DNA of 64,000 nt from Typha latifolia (Eukaryota; Streptophyta; Magnoliopsida; Poales; Typhaceae), in assembly GCA_019914945.1 (NCBI GenBank), contig CM034101.1, positions 10,737,188 to 10,801,187 of the forward strand, given 5' to 3'. A program made the position numbers and the translations under genes. A model generated the notes under the pieces. The model was given only the letters and a program-made list of their open reading frames with translations, searched no databases and was not told the DNA's origin. Positions 1-12,561 of the stretch are shown piece by piece; position 1 is the first letter of the stretch; each line of letters begins with the position of its first letter.

Positions 1-235
1 CATCATAATCCTTAATTAATTCTAGCCACCTGCGCTGCCTCAAGTTAAGTTCTTTCTAAGTGAAGATATACTTGAGGTGCTCGTGATTAGTGAAAATTTC
101 ATAAGATTCTCCATAAAGGTAGTGACGCCAAACTTTTAGTGCAAAAACCACCGCAGCCAACTCAAGGTCATGAGTAGGATAGTTCTTCTCATGAATCTTA
201 AGCTGCCTGGATGTATAAGTTATCACCTTTCCATG

Positions 236-421
236 CTACATCAAAACGCAACCAAGACCCAATCGAGATGCATCACTATAAATTATAAAGTTGCCGTCCT
301 CTGTCGGAAGTGAAAGGATAAGAGCTGAGATCAATCTCCGCTTGAGCTCTTGGAAGCTATTTTCACAATCATCATACCACTCAAATTCCACCTCTTTCTT
401 GGTGAGGTGAGTAAGTGGCAA
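236..421 (-). pseudogene. RT/RNase H connection fragment of the left Ty3/gypsy element
   Basis: This 61-codon open stretch holds the end of the reverse transcriptase thumb and the start of RNase H: a region like F-x-W-x3-C-x2-SFQELK, then YSDASRLGLGCVLM, which is the first catalytic block of a Ty3-type RNase H (D of the SDAS motif). The rest of RNase H lies at 1-235 in broken frames. It is a fragment of a larger polyprotein, not a gene. Confidence 0.8.
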
Positions 422-689
422 GGCAATTCATGAAAAATCTATCTACAAACCTATTATAGTAGCTTGCCAATCCAATGAAACTACGTACCTTAGATACTGA
501 AGTAGGCCTCGGCCATTTGCTAATAGCCTTGATCTTCTTTTGATCCACCTTGACTCCATCTTTGTTGATTATATGTCCTAAGAAAGCTACCTCATCTAAT
601 CAAAACTCATACTTCTTAAACTTTGTATGAAGTTTTTTTTCACGAAGAGTTTGAAGTATTGACCTCAGATGTTCCTCATGCTTTTTCTC

Positions 690-1070
690 GCTTTTGGAAT
701 AGATCAATATATTGTCAATGAATATCACAACAAACTAGTCCAAGAAGGTTTTGAAGACCCAGTTCATTAAGTCCATAAATGCTGCAAGTGCATTTGTGAG
801 GCCGAAAGACATCACTAAGAACTCATAATGGTCATAGAGAGTCATAAATATTGTCTTTGCAATGTCTTTATTTTTTATCTTTAATTGGTGATAACTAGAT
901 CTCAAATTGATCTTAGAGAAGACCTGAGAGCCTTGCATCTTATCAAAAAGATCATCTATCTGGGGTAGTGGATACCTATTTTTCACTGTGACTTTACTTA
1001 ACTCCCGATAATCAATGCAAAGATGCATCGATCCATCTTTCTTCTTTACAAATAAAGCTAGTGCCCCCAA
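690..1070 (-). pseudogene. Reverse transcriptase core of the left Ty3/gypsy element
   Basis: The reading contains the fingers-palm signature [24 protein letters not shown], followed by [15 protein letters not shown] and [20 protein letters not shown], all classic Ty3/gypsy RT blocks. The catalytic box just downstream (711-722 on the + strand) reads F-I-D-N instead of F/Y-V/I-D-D, and a stop precedes it. Enzyme activity is therefore not expected. It lies between the protease/RT linker (1134-1451) and RNase H. Confidence 0.88.
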
Positions 1071-1133
1071 GGTGATACACTTGAACGAATAAAACCCAAA
1101 TCCAGTAATTCTTGAAGTTGGGTCTGCAACTCT

Positions 1134-1451
1134 CTAAGTTCTGCTGGTGCCATCTTGTAGGGTGCCTTCGATATTTGGTTCAGTGCTAGGGAGCAGGTCT
1201 ATGGTGAAGTCTATCTCTCTATCAGGTGGAAGACTAGGTAAATCTTTAGGAAAAACACCTGAAAATTCATTCACTAACCGGTTTGCTTGAAGTGCTGAGA
1301 TAATACTGGTTGTAGGAATCTTTCGCTCACCCTGGAAGAAAATTTTTGGCTTCTTCAGGATAGAAAATATAACTCTTTTCATTCTACAATCTACTATAGC
1401 ATGATGTGCGGATAGCCAATTCATACCCAGTATAACGTCAAAATTATGCAT
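1134..1451 (-). pseudogene. Protease C-terminus and RT N-terminal linker of the left Ty3/gypsy element
   Basis: The segment starts with NFDVILGMNWLSAHHAIVDC, the conserved C-terminal block of Ty3-type aspartic proteases (ILG-x-W-L). It then passes into [25 protein letters not shown], the linker at the start of reverse transcriptase. The frame is lost before the RT core at 1070. Confidence 0.82.
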
Positions 1452-1524
1452 GTCTAGACAAATAAGATATACTAGCAGTTTCTAATCATCTATCTCTACT
1501 GAACACGGTCACTACTAAATATGA

Positions 1525-1716
1525 TTACATGGTCTTAGGTGCGACAAGTAATAAGTATATAAAATCAGGTAAACCAAAAGAGTGTGAGGCTCCAGAGTTT
1601 ATAAGGACTTTAGTTGGTATATAAGAAATAGGTAACATACCTTGCACCACAGATGTTGAGTGCTCAGCCTCTTCCTGCATCAAAGTATAAACTCTTCCTT
1701 TATTCTCTGGCCTCAT
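1525..1716 (-). pseudogene. Retroviral-type aspartic protease fragment, catalytic Asp replaced
   Basis: The fragment ends ...TKVLINSGASHSFG. In Ty3/gypsy proteases the active site is D-S-G at this point, here N-S-G, a G-to-A type change that removes the catalytic aspartate. It lies between the gag zinc knuckle (1828-1869) and the protease C-terminal block. Confidence 0.78.
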
Positions 1717-1776
1717 TCCTTGACTCCCGCTACTTGCTAGAGGTCTATTGTTAGCTGCTCCAGACTAGGACGGTCG

Positions 1777-3689
1777 ATGTTGCCGATCGTGTTGAGAGGC
1801 TGGATGCCATCCCCCACGAGGTGCTTTGCAGTCTCTCGCCAAGTGGTCGTGTCTTCCACAGTTGTAGCAGCTTCGTGGTACTCTATTGAACCCCACACTA
1901 GACGAATGGGAGCGTCTACACCTCGTACAATTTTTGAGCTGACCCTATTTGGGACCTCCCCCAGAAGGGTTTGGTCTGCTCCCGGCCCTCAAAGGCTGTC
2001 TAGACAGCTGACCACCTCCTCTATTTTGCTCCTGGTATCTCCTCTACTTCTTCTACGGATGCTGCTATTCTCGTTCTTGGCGGAGCTCCCCAATGTTTCT
2101 CTCAGCGAGGAGTGCCTTGGACACCATTTCTGGAAGTGTCTGGCATTGGAAAAGTGATATCCTATCTTTGATGGCTGGCCGCAACTTACTCTCGAAGAAG
2201 CTAACTTTCTCATCCTCGCTCGCTACTATATGTGGAACAAATCACAACAACTTGGTAAACCTCGCCTCAAATGATATGATCCAGGTGAGCTAGGTCGGTC
2301 TAGAAGATGGGTCTTAGGCCAAGTTGGTCCACTTAATGGGCTAAGCCCACTTATATCTCTCTCCTATAAATAGGAGGGTTGGTCTTCACTTGAGGATCAT
2401 GGATGAATTATTATGAAACTTCTGGCTTCAACCCACTTCTCCCCTTTCTATTAGTCTAGGACTTGACTCATCATGGTTATATCCCTCTCCCTTGTATTCA
2501 ACTAGTCATTCCCTCTCAACCTTGAGTGCCTCCTCCCTCCTCCCTTATCTTCTCTGCCTTGTGCAGCACTCTGATCTAGCCCACACCATCTCATTCACCT
2601 CCTCCACCTCCTAAGGTCTTCCCCACACCCATAGGCCTTCCACCATCTGTCGTCGACCTCCATCCCGTCAATCCTTAGGTTCCACCTTTCACGTCCATCT
2701 CACAACCATCTAACCTTCGGCCAATATTTGCATAATAACTCTTGATCTACTCATTCGATCGATCCAATTTTGATTTTGTTGGTTCCCTGACTTCTAGGGG
2801 AACAATCTGTTAGAACATCAGATCTTTTGGATGGTTAGATCGATCAGAGTTGATCTCAAAATATCCACCTCCAGATCTATTCCAATCCAACGCCAATATT
2901 TGGTAAAACCTTAATATCTGGAAATCCACATATTGTCCTAGATCCCATAACCCCATTCGTGAAAGTATCCAACAGTTGGATCATTAGTAAATCAGCCCGA
3001 AAGGTAAGGTTGTATTTAGATCCAAATCAGATCTCAATCATCATCTATTTCGAATTCTTTCCTACATTTCCTTAACTATCCTTCCATATCTTCCCTATCT
3101 CCTTCCATCAGATTTCATCTACCACCCATAGCCATTCCATCTCCACCATTCATCCCTAATTCTCCATAATCATTCTTCATCTAACCACTCATCCACAATA
3201 ACTGTTGGATTTGATATGTTTTACGGACGCCCTAAATGGTGATCATAACATCAAAGTCCATCACAGACATGCCTCCCTATCTCAGGTCAAAGAACTCATC
3301 AAATTTTTTCTTCTTTAAGGCCTAAAGATAGTACTTCTCGAAGAAAATCCTCTTAAAGTTTTCCAACTCAGTTCCTTCTCCCGTCCAATGTACTGGTGCT
3401 CGATCATTTGCCACCAATGCTCTACCCAATCCTCAAACATATAGGTCGTCAAAGCAACCCTCTGTTCCTCTGAACAGTCCAATAATCACAATATCTTCTC
3501 GATCCACAGCAGGCTATGCCTCGCTTCAATCGGATCAGTAGTCCCCCTAAAGGCGGGTGTAGATGCCTTCAGAAATTTCTCAAACACTGTACCCCTATCT
3601 AGACTAAGGGGCCTTGACTCTGATATAGCCGGAGTCTGCGATGACTGTCCTCCAATAGCGTGAAAAAGGGTCTGTAGCACTGATATCAC
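1777..3689 (-). pseudogene. Gag of the left Ty3/gypsy element, interrupted
   Basis: Minus-strand reading gives the gag N-terminal part at 3486-3689 (FLKASTPAFRGTTDPIEA, a retrotransposon gag block), then a stretch near 3230-3380. After a gap it resumes at about 2285 with SFEARFTKLL and SKLRPAIKDRISLFQ. A CCHC zinc knuckle of the form C-x2-C-x4-H-x4-C is encoded at 1828-1869 (CYNCGRHDHLARDC). Several stops, for example a CAG codon turned into TAG, break the frame. The gap corresponds to an inserted block at 2291-3215. Confidence 0.78.
2291..3215. mobile_element. Unidentified insertion within gag, possibly a solo LTR
   Basis: About 0.9 kb separates two gag segments that are contiguous in related elements. 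The block has a TATA-like sequence (cctataaatagg) near 2363 and no coding signal. TGATATG occurs at both edges and could be a target duplication, but the ends do not show clear TG...CA termini, so element type and exact borders are uncertain. Confidence 0.4.
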
Positions 3690-4080
3690 TATATTAGTAA
3701 TAGGAACTAGGGAGGAGTGGGAATTTGGGGCAGAGATAGGAGTGGGGATCTGGGTAGGGGTAGGAGTAGGAGTAGGATTCTAGGTAGGAGTAGGAGCCTG
3801 GGTAGAAGTAGGATTCTAGGCAGGAGTAATTTCTGATCCCAACCTAGGAATAGCGCGCTTGAGCAGGAACCAGCTCTTGCTCCCTACTCCTATCAGGAGA
3901 TAAAACTCTGGGTTGTAGCTCCTCATTGATGACGACGCGCATACATATTGCCCCTTTAAGATTTATAAACGAGATAAGAATAATTTTACTGAATATAACA
4001 AATAATTTTGTAACGAACCTAAGCTTATGCAATCGGACCTCCATATAACTCTAAGGGTGATTTAGAATGACGAAAATTTA

Positions 4081-4097
4081 AGCTTTGATACCTATAT
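4081..4097 (-). other. Primer-binding site (initiator tRNA-Met type), left element
   Basis: Immediately inside the LTR, the minus strand reads AGGTATCAAAGC, close to the canonical TGGTATCAGAGC complementary to initiator tRNA-Met. This fixes the orientation (minus) and identifies 4098-5109 as the 5' LTR. Confidence 0.75.
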
Positions 4098-5109
4098 TGT
4101 CATGACCCGAAATTGAAATCATGACCGGCCATGCACCTCAATACGCTTGAGATACATGAAGCCTTACTAATACTTCCTAAGTGTACAATGGCAAAAATAA
4201 ATAAACGGAGAGGATCTGTTTTATTTAATTTAAACTAACTGCAATAAAATAATGTCATTATTACTATGTCTCCAAATGAAATTTAATTAACAATTAAAAC
4301 AAAAATATAAGACTAAAATAACTGAAAGGTAAATAGGAAAGTTCTAAGTGGATGTAGGGTTCCGGTGCATCTCGCTAAGTTGCTACGCTAACCATTACGT
4401 GAGATAATAAAAGAGAAAAAAAAAAACAATGAGCCAAACTATAGCTCAGTGAGTGGAATCCACTCAAAAACTAAATAAATTCTAAAATTTTATAGTGTTA
4501 AATAAAACCCAAGTTCAATAATATAAATAACAATTTTCTAACAAGCATGCTCTTAAAATAATGACAATGATAATAATAATAGAGAGTCATAACTTGTAGC
4601 CTTACTCAGTTTCAACATATTAGAATCTTTCCAATGTTTATAATGTCATTTGTCTCAATAGATCTATACCCTATGGATCCACATCAATTAGAAATCACCT
4701 CGAGAATGACGCTCGGGACTTTTCAACATAGCTGATCCAGGTTATGGTCATCGATGGTGTCACTATATAATTAACACATCCTATCTTTTCCACTAATCGT
4801 TGAGAGAGGTTAGAGTCACCTTAGAAAATTTCTCATTCATCCTGGGACTATTTCCTAACTCTACCAAAGTCACTTAAAAAAGTCACATAGTGATTTGATA
4901 TAGGACTTTTCTCTAAACTTCCTAATAGACTTGAGTCACCACGGAAAGCCGCAAAGCGACCTATACCGAGACCATTCTCTAAGTCATACCAAGACTAGTT
5001 TTATTTTGGATTCAGCGAGATTTCTGCGGCCGCCTCGTCGCGTGCCGGAGAGGGAGAGGGGAGGGGGTTCTATGTGCACCCTTCTCACAATTTTTTTTCA
5101 GTTCTCACA
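4098..5109 (-). repeat. 5' LTR of the left Ty3/gypsy element (family L1)
   Basis: The sequence starts TGTCATGACCCG and ends TTCTCACA on the + strand, and lies next to a primer-binding site. The same LTR family recurs at 35736, 39890, 47670 and 51119. At 1012 bp this copy is shorter than the 2.2-kb copy at 47670. Confidence 0.85.
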
Positions 5110-5712
5110 GGTGTAGTCCTCGAATAAAAGAGTATATGTTAAATTTAAGCTACAATAAGGAGAAAATATGTCCTTTATAATGCTACAATAAAAATAAATG
5201 ATAAAGGAGGTCTCACAAAATGGACTGGTACAAAAGCTTCTACCATGACTACGATCAATCTGCATTATATATCAAATATGGATAAGCTTGATTGTAATGA
5301 CCTAGTATACCAAAAAGAAATGTATTATTGGGCACGATGCCGCCTCGTGCCCCTGCATGGGCAAAGATGATTGGGGTGCCATGCATCCCCTCCCCTCCAA
5401 CACTACTAGCAATGATCAATTGGTCGTGACCAACTAGAGGTGGGACCTAGACCACCTCCTACTCAGTCGCTGCCACGCTGCCTTCTCCACTACCTCTCTC
5501 TCTTATTTCTCTCATTTTTCCTCTCTCTTATTTCTCTCATTTTTTCTCTCTCTCAGTTTCTCTCTCGATTTGTCTCTTTCTCTCCCTCGATTTCTCTCTC
5601 TCTTTTTAGCTATTCCAATGATAACCCACCTTGGATCCCCGTCGAGAAGCACGATCACTGATCCTCACTCTTTGGTTAGCTCTCCTTCTTCTTTTCTTCC
5701 CTATATATTTTC

Positions 5713-5814
<102 letters not shown>

Positions 5815-5927
5815 GTGCTCAAGTTTGCTTGAGAATCGAACCATCTATAAGAGGCTAACCGCTAAGTGGCTATAGTGATAGGACTCCTCCTTTATGGCCA
5901 AGCTCCCATTCTTGTCTTCTTCCTCCT

Positions 5928-5988
5928 CTATTCTTCTTCTCTTTTCTTCTTCTCTTTTCTTCTTCTCTTTTCTTCTTCTCTTTTCTCG
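5928..5988. repeat. 13-bp pyrimidine minisatellite
   Basis: About four tandem copies of ttcttctcttttc, followed by degenerate CTT repeats. Confidence 0.85.
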
Positions 5989-6429
5989 TTCTTCTTTCCT
6001 TCTTCTTCTTCCTCTCTCTTCCTTGGCTAAAGTGCTAGGCCAGAGACAAGAGAGAGAGGTATCAAGTATAATATTATAGTAATATAGTATAATTCTTTCG
6101 CTCTTTACCTTGGTTGGGAAGGTGTCGATAGCATTAAGACGAATAAATCATACCCAAGGTAATGCACATGTGCTAGTGACAATTTATCATGTAAGTCGAA
6201 TATCAACATGATAGTTGACAAGCATAATCAAGAAAGAATGCCTCCCTTGGCTTAGTTTCATTCTATAATATAAATATTGAAAATCAATTAAAAGACAGTC
6301 TGTAGAATAAGGCTCAAGTTAGAACAATATCATTAAAATGTCCAAATATTTCTTATGACTTAATGATTAAAGTAGTAAAAGTTGTAAAAGTAGTATTCCA
6401 AAGTGCAGTTATCAATATAGTATGTTATT

Positions 6430-6928
6430 ATAAGCTTCATACCTTTCTTGTATCTCTTCGTACAAATTATGAGCTCAATTTTCATTAGGAGGTTGCATCC
6501 TAAATAGCAGCATGTTATGGCTAAGGAGTTTCAGGCTTTAATATTTTTCGCTCTCTAGTGGCATTGAACCTATTAGTTGCAAATGGGTATATAAAATTAG
6601 GAGACGAGCTGATGGATTCATTGATTGATATGAAGATCATCTTTTTGCTAGAGCTTTTACATAGGAGCATGGATTATAAGGAGACGATTGCTGTAGTGAT
6701 TCTAATAATAACTAATGTTCATATTCTTCTTGTGGTCCCTCTAATGACATTTGTTTCAGATGGATGTGAATAAATACTTTTATTCATGATGATTTGACTG
6801 AAGCAATTTATATGTAGTCTCAGCCTAAACTTTTTATTTCTTCATCTCATGTTTGCTGACTTTGTCATGCCACTTATGGGCTCAAACAAGCATCTCATGC
6901 TTGGTTTGAGTGGTTTCATTGCATTGGT
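6430..6928 (+). pseudogene. Ty1/copia reverse transcriptase, N-terminal part
   Basis: The translated fragments show MAKEFQAL, IDRY, INTFIHDDLTEAIYM and YGLKQASHAWFEWFH. These are the copia RT blocks usually read as W..AM..E..AL, RYKARLVAKGF, NAFLHG.L.E..YM and YGLKQAPRAW. Stops and frameshifts are frequent. The reading stops exactly where the chromovirus LTR begins. Confidence 0.8.
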
Positions 6929-7231
6929 TGATGTAAAATGCGGTGGAGAGAGAGATGGAGAAGGAAAGTAAGAAAGAAAGGAATGGGGTTTCACACCTCC
7001 ACCCTAAGAAACGGTTTTATACCAAAATTCTCTGGAGAGCAAAATTACATAAACTTTCATTAACCTCTAAAGAAAATATAACGGGTCTATATATAAACCT
7101 ATAATGGAATTAAGCAAAAAAGCACCCTACATAAGAAATAAACAAAAGACACCCCAAATAAATAAAAATCATCACTAAATTCCTATATGAGGGATCATCA
7201 ACTGTCAGCACCTCCAGCGTTGGTACACACA
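6929..7231 (-). repeat. 3' LTR of the nested chromovirus
   Basis: Aligns over its whole length with 12578-12876, including the shared blocks ggaaagtaagaaagaaagga and gggtctatatata. It begins TGATGTAAAATG and ends near tacacaca. The minus-strand chromodomain frame stops almost at its inner edge, as expected for a 3' LTR. Confidence 0.88.
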
Positions 7232-7239
7232 TCATCGAG

Positions 7240-7707
7240 AGTGTGCTACTCTACTGCTCTCATACTGCTCTAAGATATCAGGGTGATGCACCTCTAAATC
7301 GTGGCGATCAAGCCACGTGTCATCAGATGTAGGTCGTCCTTTCCAACGTACTAGATACCGTTGGGTTCCACCTTCTCTAATTGAAATATCTCATCACCTA
7401 AAATTTTATTAATTTCGTTTGATGTGTTAGGTAGAATATTGGGAAGTGGAGGTAAAGAGAGTCTCTCATAAACAGGCTCATTAGTAGGCTCAGTATCTAG
7501 TAAGTTATCTGGGGTAAAATCTGGATCTTTATAAGCTACTAGATCCTCAATATTAAAAGTAGAACTAATGCCAAAATCATTGGAGAGATCTAGAACATAA
7601 GTATTATCATTAATTTTCTTGAGAATTTTAAAAGGTCCGGCACTTCGTGCATACAACTTTTTGACAGTTCTAGGTAGGAACCGTTCTGGACATATCCAAA
7701 CCATCAC
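7240..7707 (-). pseudogene. Integrase C-terminus and chromodomain of the nested chromovirus
   Basis: The frame at 7351-7707 reads the integrase C-terminal barrel (RSAGPFKILKKINDNTYVLD, then STFNIEDLVAY). After a frame change, 7240-7360 reads YLVRWKGRPTSDDTWLDRHD, a clear chromodomain-like block. Chromoviruses use this module to direct integration to particular chromatin. The frame shift between the two would separate the domains in any product. Confidence 0.8.
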
Positions 7708-8162
7708 ATAGTCTCCAACATTAAATTTTTTGAATCTCCTTCTTAGATCAGCTCAAATTTTATAATTGGTATTATTTTGAGCAATTTTGTTATTGATTTC
7801 TTTATGCAAGTCATGAATATGTGATGCGAATATAGATGCAGACTTAGACAACCTATGATAATGCGACATAGGAATGAGATCTATAGGCTGTCTAGGTTTG
7901 TAACCATATACTACCTCAGTTGGACTTAGACCTATTGATCTATTAACATAATTATTATATGCAAATTCAGTAGTTGGCAGTTTTTAATCCCAGTCTCTTA
8001 GATTCTCATCGACAAGCGTTCTCAGTAGGTTACCTAAACTCCTATTGACTACTTCAATTTGCCCATCAATTTGTGGGTGGAAAGCAGTCGAATACTGAAG
8101 CTTGGTTCTCATCTTATGCCATAGGTTTTTTCAAAAATAGCTAGTGAATTTCACATCCCTAT

Positions 8163-8460
8163 CTAATACAATAGTTTTTGGTAGCCTGTGCAGCTTAACG
8201 ATTTCATCAAAATAGATTTTAGCAACTCGAGAGGCGTCAAAAGTTCAAGAATAGGGTATAAAGTGGGCCATCTTTGAAAATCGATCCACCCCGATAAGAA
8301 TGGAATCATGCTTTCGGGTGGTCTTTGGAAGTCCAAGTATGAAGTCCATACTAACATCTTGCCAAGGACAATTAGGAACAAGTAGAGTCATGTACAATCC
8401 TATATTTTGCTTTCGCTGCTTAGCGAGTTGACATGCATGACATCGACTAACAAGTCTCAT
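8163..8460 (-). pseudogene. Integrase zinc finger/core fragment of the nested chromovirus
   Basis: The reading contains the end of the HHCC finger (SRCHACQLAKQRKQNIGLY) and the first catalytic block (DVSMDFILGLPKTTRKHDSI, then VDRFSKMAHFIPYS). This is the start of the DDE core. The second and third catalytic residues fall in broken frames at 7740-8160. Confidence 0.82.
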
Positions 8461-8471
8461 AACATCTCTCT

Positions 8472-9300
8472 TCAGACTTGGCTTGAAAAATCGATTCCTC
8501 CTATACCAACTCTAGAAGCATCACAAGTGACCTCAAAAACTTTAGTAAAATCAGGGAGTCGCATGACAGGAGCTTCCACCATTTTCTTCTTGATTTCGAT
8601 GAAAGCTTTAGTGGCACTTACTGACCACTCAAATTCACCCTTCTTGAGGCATTCTATTATCAAAGCCATAATGGTACTAAACCCCCTGATGAACCAACGA
8701 TAGAAGGTAGCAAGCCCATGAAAACTTCTCACGTCTCTTATGGTACGGGGTTCAGGCCATTCATTAATAGCTTTGACCTTATCAGGGTCAGCAAACACTC
8801 CTTCGGATGAAACAATGAAACCTAAGAAAATAACTTTGTTTGTCAAAAAGGTACATTTCTTAGGGTTTGCATATAGTTGCTCTCTCCTCAAGACAAGCGA
8901 GACTTGACGAAGATGATCTATATGTTGCTCCCGAGATCGACTATAGATAAGGATATCATCAAAGTATATGACTAAAAATTATTCCATAAAAGGTCGTAAT
9001 ATTTGATTCATCACTCTCATAAAAGTACTTGGAGCATTAGTCAAGCCAAAAGGCATGACCATCCATTCATATAAAACCCATCTTTTATTTTAAATGCAAT
9101 CTTCCATTCATCGCGAGGGCGTATACGAATTTGGTGATAGCCACTTTTTAAATCTATTTTTGAAAAGATCGTGGCAATGCCATCATGTCTAGCTTGTCAT
9201 CCAAATAAGGAATGGGAAAATGGTATTTTATCGTTATTCAATTAATGGCGCGGCAGTCGACGCACATGCGTCAAGTTCCATCTTTCTTTAGCGTTAACAA
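8472..9300 (-). pseudogene. Reverse transcriptase/RNase H of the nested chromovirus
   Basis: At 8472-8891 the frame reads [44 protein letters not shown] and [16 protein letters not shown] thumb, connection and start of RNase H. The catalytic box Y-F-D-D lies at 8955-8966 in a neighbouring frame. Upstream to about 9300 are RT finger/palm fragments. The catalytic box is preserved although the frame is not. Confidence 0.82.
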
Positions 9301-10421
9301 TGCAAGAACTATACAAGGACTTAAGCTTTCCTTCAAAAAGCATTTTCTCAATAACTCGTCAACTTATACAGCTCCCACTATCCATAATTACTTTGCAACT
9401 TTTGCCTCCAATTTTTGTGAACTTATGGAAGATGGAGCTACGCCTCCAATCATAATTGACTTTAGGTTGAGAGATGGCACATCTGACGACATGTAAACTT
9501 GTGGAGTCTATGTGCCTCAGGCATCCTAGAGTAGTTTCTTCCTCTTCATCTTCAAAATCTCATTCTTCACCGTCTACATGGTGAACATATCCATCAAAGT
9601 CTTGTTCAGAGTCTTCTTCGAAGGGTTTCTCAATTTAGCTTATTTTATACGGGCTTGCACAATTTGCAGCAACATATCCATAGCCTTGACACTTATAGCA
9701 TTTGACCCGGGGATTAATCTTAGAAAAGTCTTTCTCGATGCTCTTACCCTTGTATTCTACCTTTAGATTGTGAAGTGCTAGGGGTAGATCGATTAAAAGA
9801 TTAATTGGTAGATTTGGCTTGATAAGGACCTGTGGAGGATTTATGAATTTGAGGTCTTATTTTCTAATTTCTTGAGATGTGGTTAGGTCTAGACTCCTCT
9901 AAGTCTTGAACTAAGCTGTAGGCTTTTTCCAAAGCATCAATGTTACGGGCAAAAAATTCACTTCTCAAATCTTCGCGTAGGCTAGCCCTAAATCTGGACA
10001 AGATTTACATAGGGGTTTTCGATTCGATCACGCTGTGCTGAACTAGCAGTTTATCAAAAGCTGCAATGTAATCCTTAGCTGACTTATTCCCTTGGGTAAG
10101 TCGGTTCCATCTGTCTAGAAGTTTAGGATAATAAGAAGGTGGGAGATATTTATGTTTTAGCTCATTTTTCATATCAGCCCAAATTTCAATCGGAAGCTCA
10201 CCCCTAATCTCACGAAGAGTCTCAACGTTGGTCTAGTATTGATTTGCTTGCCTAGTCAATTTCATGGCAGCAAACTTGATCTTTCAGATTTCTGACATAT
10301 CATACCATTAAAAGTAACGGTTCATGTCTTTGATCCAGTCCAAAAAGTATTGCGGATCTAAATGACCATCAAACATCGAAGCATCAACTTTAATGCTTCG
10401 AAGGTACCGTTCATCAGGATC

Positions 10422-10724
10422 TCACTCATTCCCTTGAAAGTGTTGACGAGGTAAAGGAGTGGGAGATTCACCACGTTTAGGGTCAAGGCGGTAATTATTT
10501 TGAGGAGTGGTGTGCTCACGAGGTCTTTCTACCCTATGTAGTCGTTCATCGATTACCCGTTGATACCCAAGCAAAGTATCTTCGGATCTCCTGACTTGTT
10601 GAGCTAAGGTACCTAGTTGACCCATAATATAGTCGAGCTTCTTAATAAGTTTGGAATCCATACTGCCACTATTGGACTTACTAGAATCACTGAGGAGATA
10701 AGCCTTACCTCTACGTGTTGGCAT
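10422..10724 (-). pseudogene. Gag N-terminus of the nested chromovirus
   Basis: A 100-codon frame starts at MPTRRGKAYLLSD, contains a coiled-coil-like stretch (DSKLIKKLDYIMGQLGTLAQ) and ends before the gag core, which continues in broken frames at 9800-10420. The position, closest to the primer-binding-site end, and the basic N-terminus fit gag. The leader between the primer-binding site and this start is about 1.8 kb. Confidence 0.65.
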
Positions 10725-12561
10725 ACATTAATATACAATAAATAAGTTAAGTGTTGCTTTTGTTTTATTTTATTCTTGCTAATTTAAACAAAATTAAATA
10801 GTGTTCTAACCTAATGGAATGTAGACGCCTCCTAAATTTGATCCAAATGCAAATGTCTTGATCTAAATGATATGATATGATATGATATGATATGATATAC
10901 AGTCAAGAAAATCTTAAAAGTGAATACTTAATTGAATTTAAATTTCTAATCAAGAGATTCAAAGACTAATGCTAAGATTTAATGGTTTTTAAACAAAAGT
11001 CATATTTAATAAATGCCAAGCCCTTTAAATTTCTTTCCAAAAATTAACATAATACTAATATTATATTCGGTAGAGTTCAACTCTTAATATCAGGACTAAA
11101 GCATATAAGGTTTCTATGTAATCTCTCCCTCACTATGTGTGGACAATAGGAGGAGCTGATAAAATTTTAGAGATGATACTAGAAAAGAATGGCCCAAAAG
11201 TATTTAATACGATGAAAAGACCGTGTACCTGACTATCTGAAAAAAATGAAATTTAATTATTTTTCACCCTTCTTCTTTCTCCTCTCTTCGTCCACTATTA
11301 CTTGTGGTGCAGGTCCCTTCTGTCATCACCAATGAATGGCACAACAGCAATGTCGATGGCGTCGACAACAATGCCTAAGACAGTGGAGAGATCGGACGGT
11401 CCAGCAGTGATGGTCATAGTCAACTACGGTGGGGAACAAGGCACGGCGATCACTCCCTTCGATAGTAGCGATCAATCTCTATGAAGGTGACGGGAGATCA
11501 AGGCACGGGCGTCGGCGTCGGTGTTGTCGGCGATGGGTGCAGGAGTCAAGAAGGACGACGTCGCCAGTGAAGAATGAAATCGTCAATGGCCGAGAAGTAG
11601 GGCGTCGTTGTCGAGAAGCCCTAGTAGCGGCATCATCGGTGGAAGGCGTCGATGCGGCGTCGCCGTCGTCGAGTGGAGCAAACGGGTTGAGGCAGCGTCG
11701 TCGGGTGGAGCAATGGTGTCGGGGCAGCATCGTCGAGGTGGAGCAACGGTGTCGAGGTGGTGTCGTCAGGGACTTAATAGCGTCGGGGCAGCAGTGATGG
11801 GGAATTGGGTTAGGGCTCAAGGTGAGGTGAGGGGAGGTTGGGGATGAAGATGGCTAACGGGTTGAGATGATGATGACAAACAGGTTGAGGGGTTAGATTA
11901 ATAGGTTTTGGGTTTTGGGTTTAAGTTTGATGGGTTTAATTGGGTTGGGTTGGGTTGGGTTGGAAGTATTTGGGTTAGTGGGTGTGAGTGAGTTTGGGTT
12001 GGGTGGCTAATGGGTTTAAGCTTGGAGCTGATTTGAATGGGTTGGTTTCAATTTAGAGAGGAAATTTTGAAAATTAGGAATATTGGAGGGAGAAGAAAAA
12101 AAAAAAAGGCAGTTTAGTAGAGGTTTAGGAAAGATGGGATTTGTTGGGATGTTGAGAAGAAAAAGGAAATTTGGTAGAAAGTTTAGGGAAAGAAAGAATT
12201 TGTTGGTATTCTAATAGAAATTAAGAGCCAAAAATGGAAATTTTGAAATTTTGAAATATTGAAAATTTGATTTGATTTTTTTCTTTTTTTCTATCTCTAA
12301 TAAAAATAAAGATGGACATAGGCAGTAGATCACTGAATAATGCAACAACAATTAATTTTTTGAAGGACTTGGAATCTTATGTGGTGGTTATTCCACTATG
12401 ACAACAAACTCTTTTTGTTCCTCGTCGACGATAATTTCATTGCTTATCGTGCATCAGATTTCTTGACGTTCCGATGTTCGTGGAGTGATTGGTCATGCAA
12501 AGAACAAATGTGGAGTGTCGTAGAACCTGAGAGGAGGGACGTCCATAAACTAGGATCCTTC
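10725..12561. other. Long leader of the nested chromovirus with local repeats
   Basis: No gene supported. It holds a (GATAT)n run at 10865-10897, imperfect repeats of the type gtcgtcgagtggagcaa at 11640-11790, and a (GGGTT)n run at 11941-11963. The open frames at 11429-11847 arise from the GTCG-rich repeat and look non-coding. The 1.8-kb length suggests a further old insertion, but I could not define its ends. Confidence 0.5.

Larger units (their letters stand above)
1..5109 (-). mobile_element. Ty3/gypsy retrotransposon (Tekay/Del-like), left-truncated
   Basis: Read on the minus strand, this element runs from a 5' LTR (4098-5109) through a primer-binding site, gag, protease, reverse transcriptase and the start of RNase H, and is cut by the window edge before integrase. 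Domain order PR-RT-RH is that of Ty3/gypsy. The gag style and the LTR match other LTRs here that end a chromodomain-type integrase, so Tekay/Del is the likely lineage (inference). It is dead: frames are broken, the protease reads NSG and the polymerase motif reads FIDN. A block at about 2291-3215 interrupts gag. Confidence 0.88.

Noticed and set aside
11429..11847. Arg-rich open frames of 79-122 codons on both strands
   Set aside because: They arise from GTCG-rich imperfect repeats in the leader of the chromovirus; no domain and both strands open equally.
11941..11963. GGGTT repeats, considered as interstitial telomere sequence
   Set aside because: Plant telomere units are TTTAGGG; this pentamer run is short and does not match.
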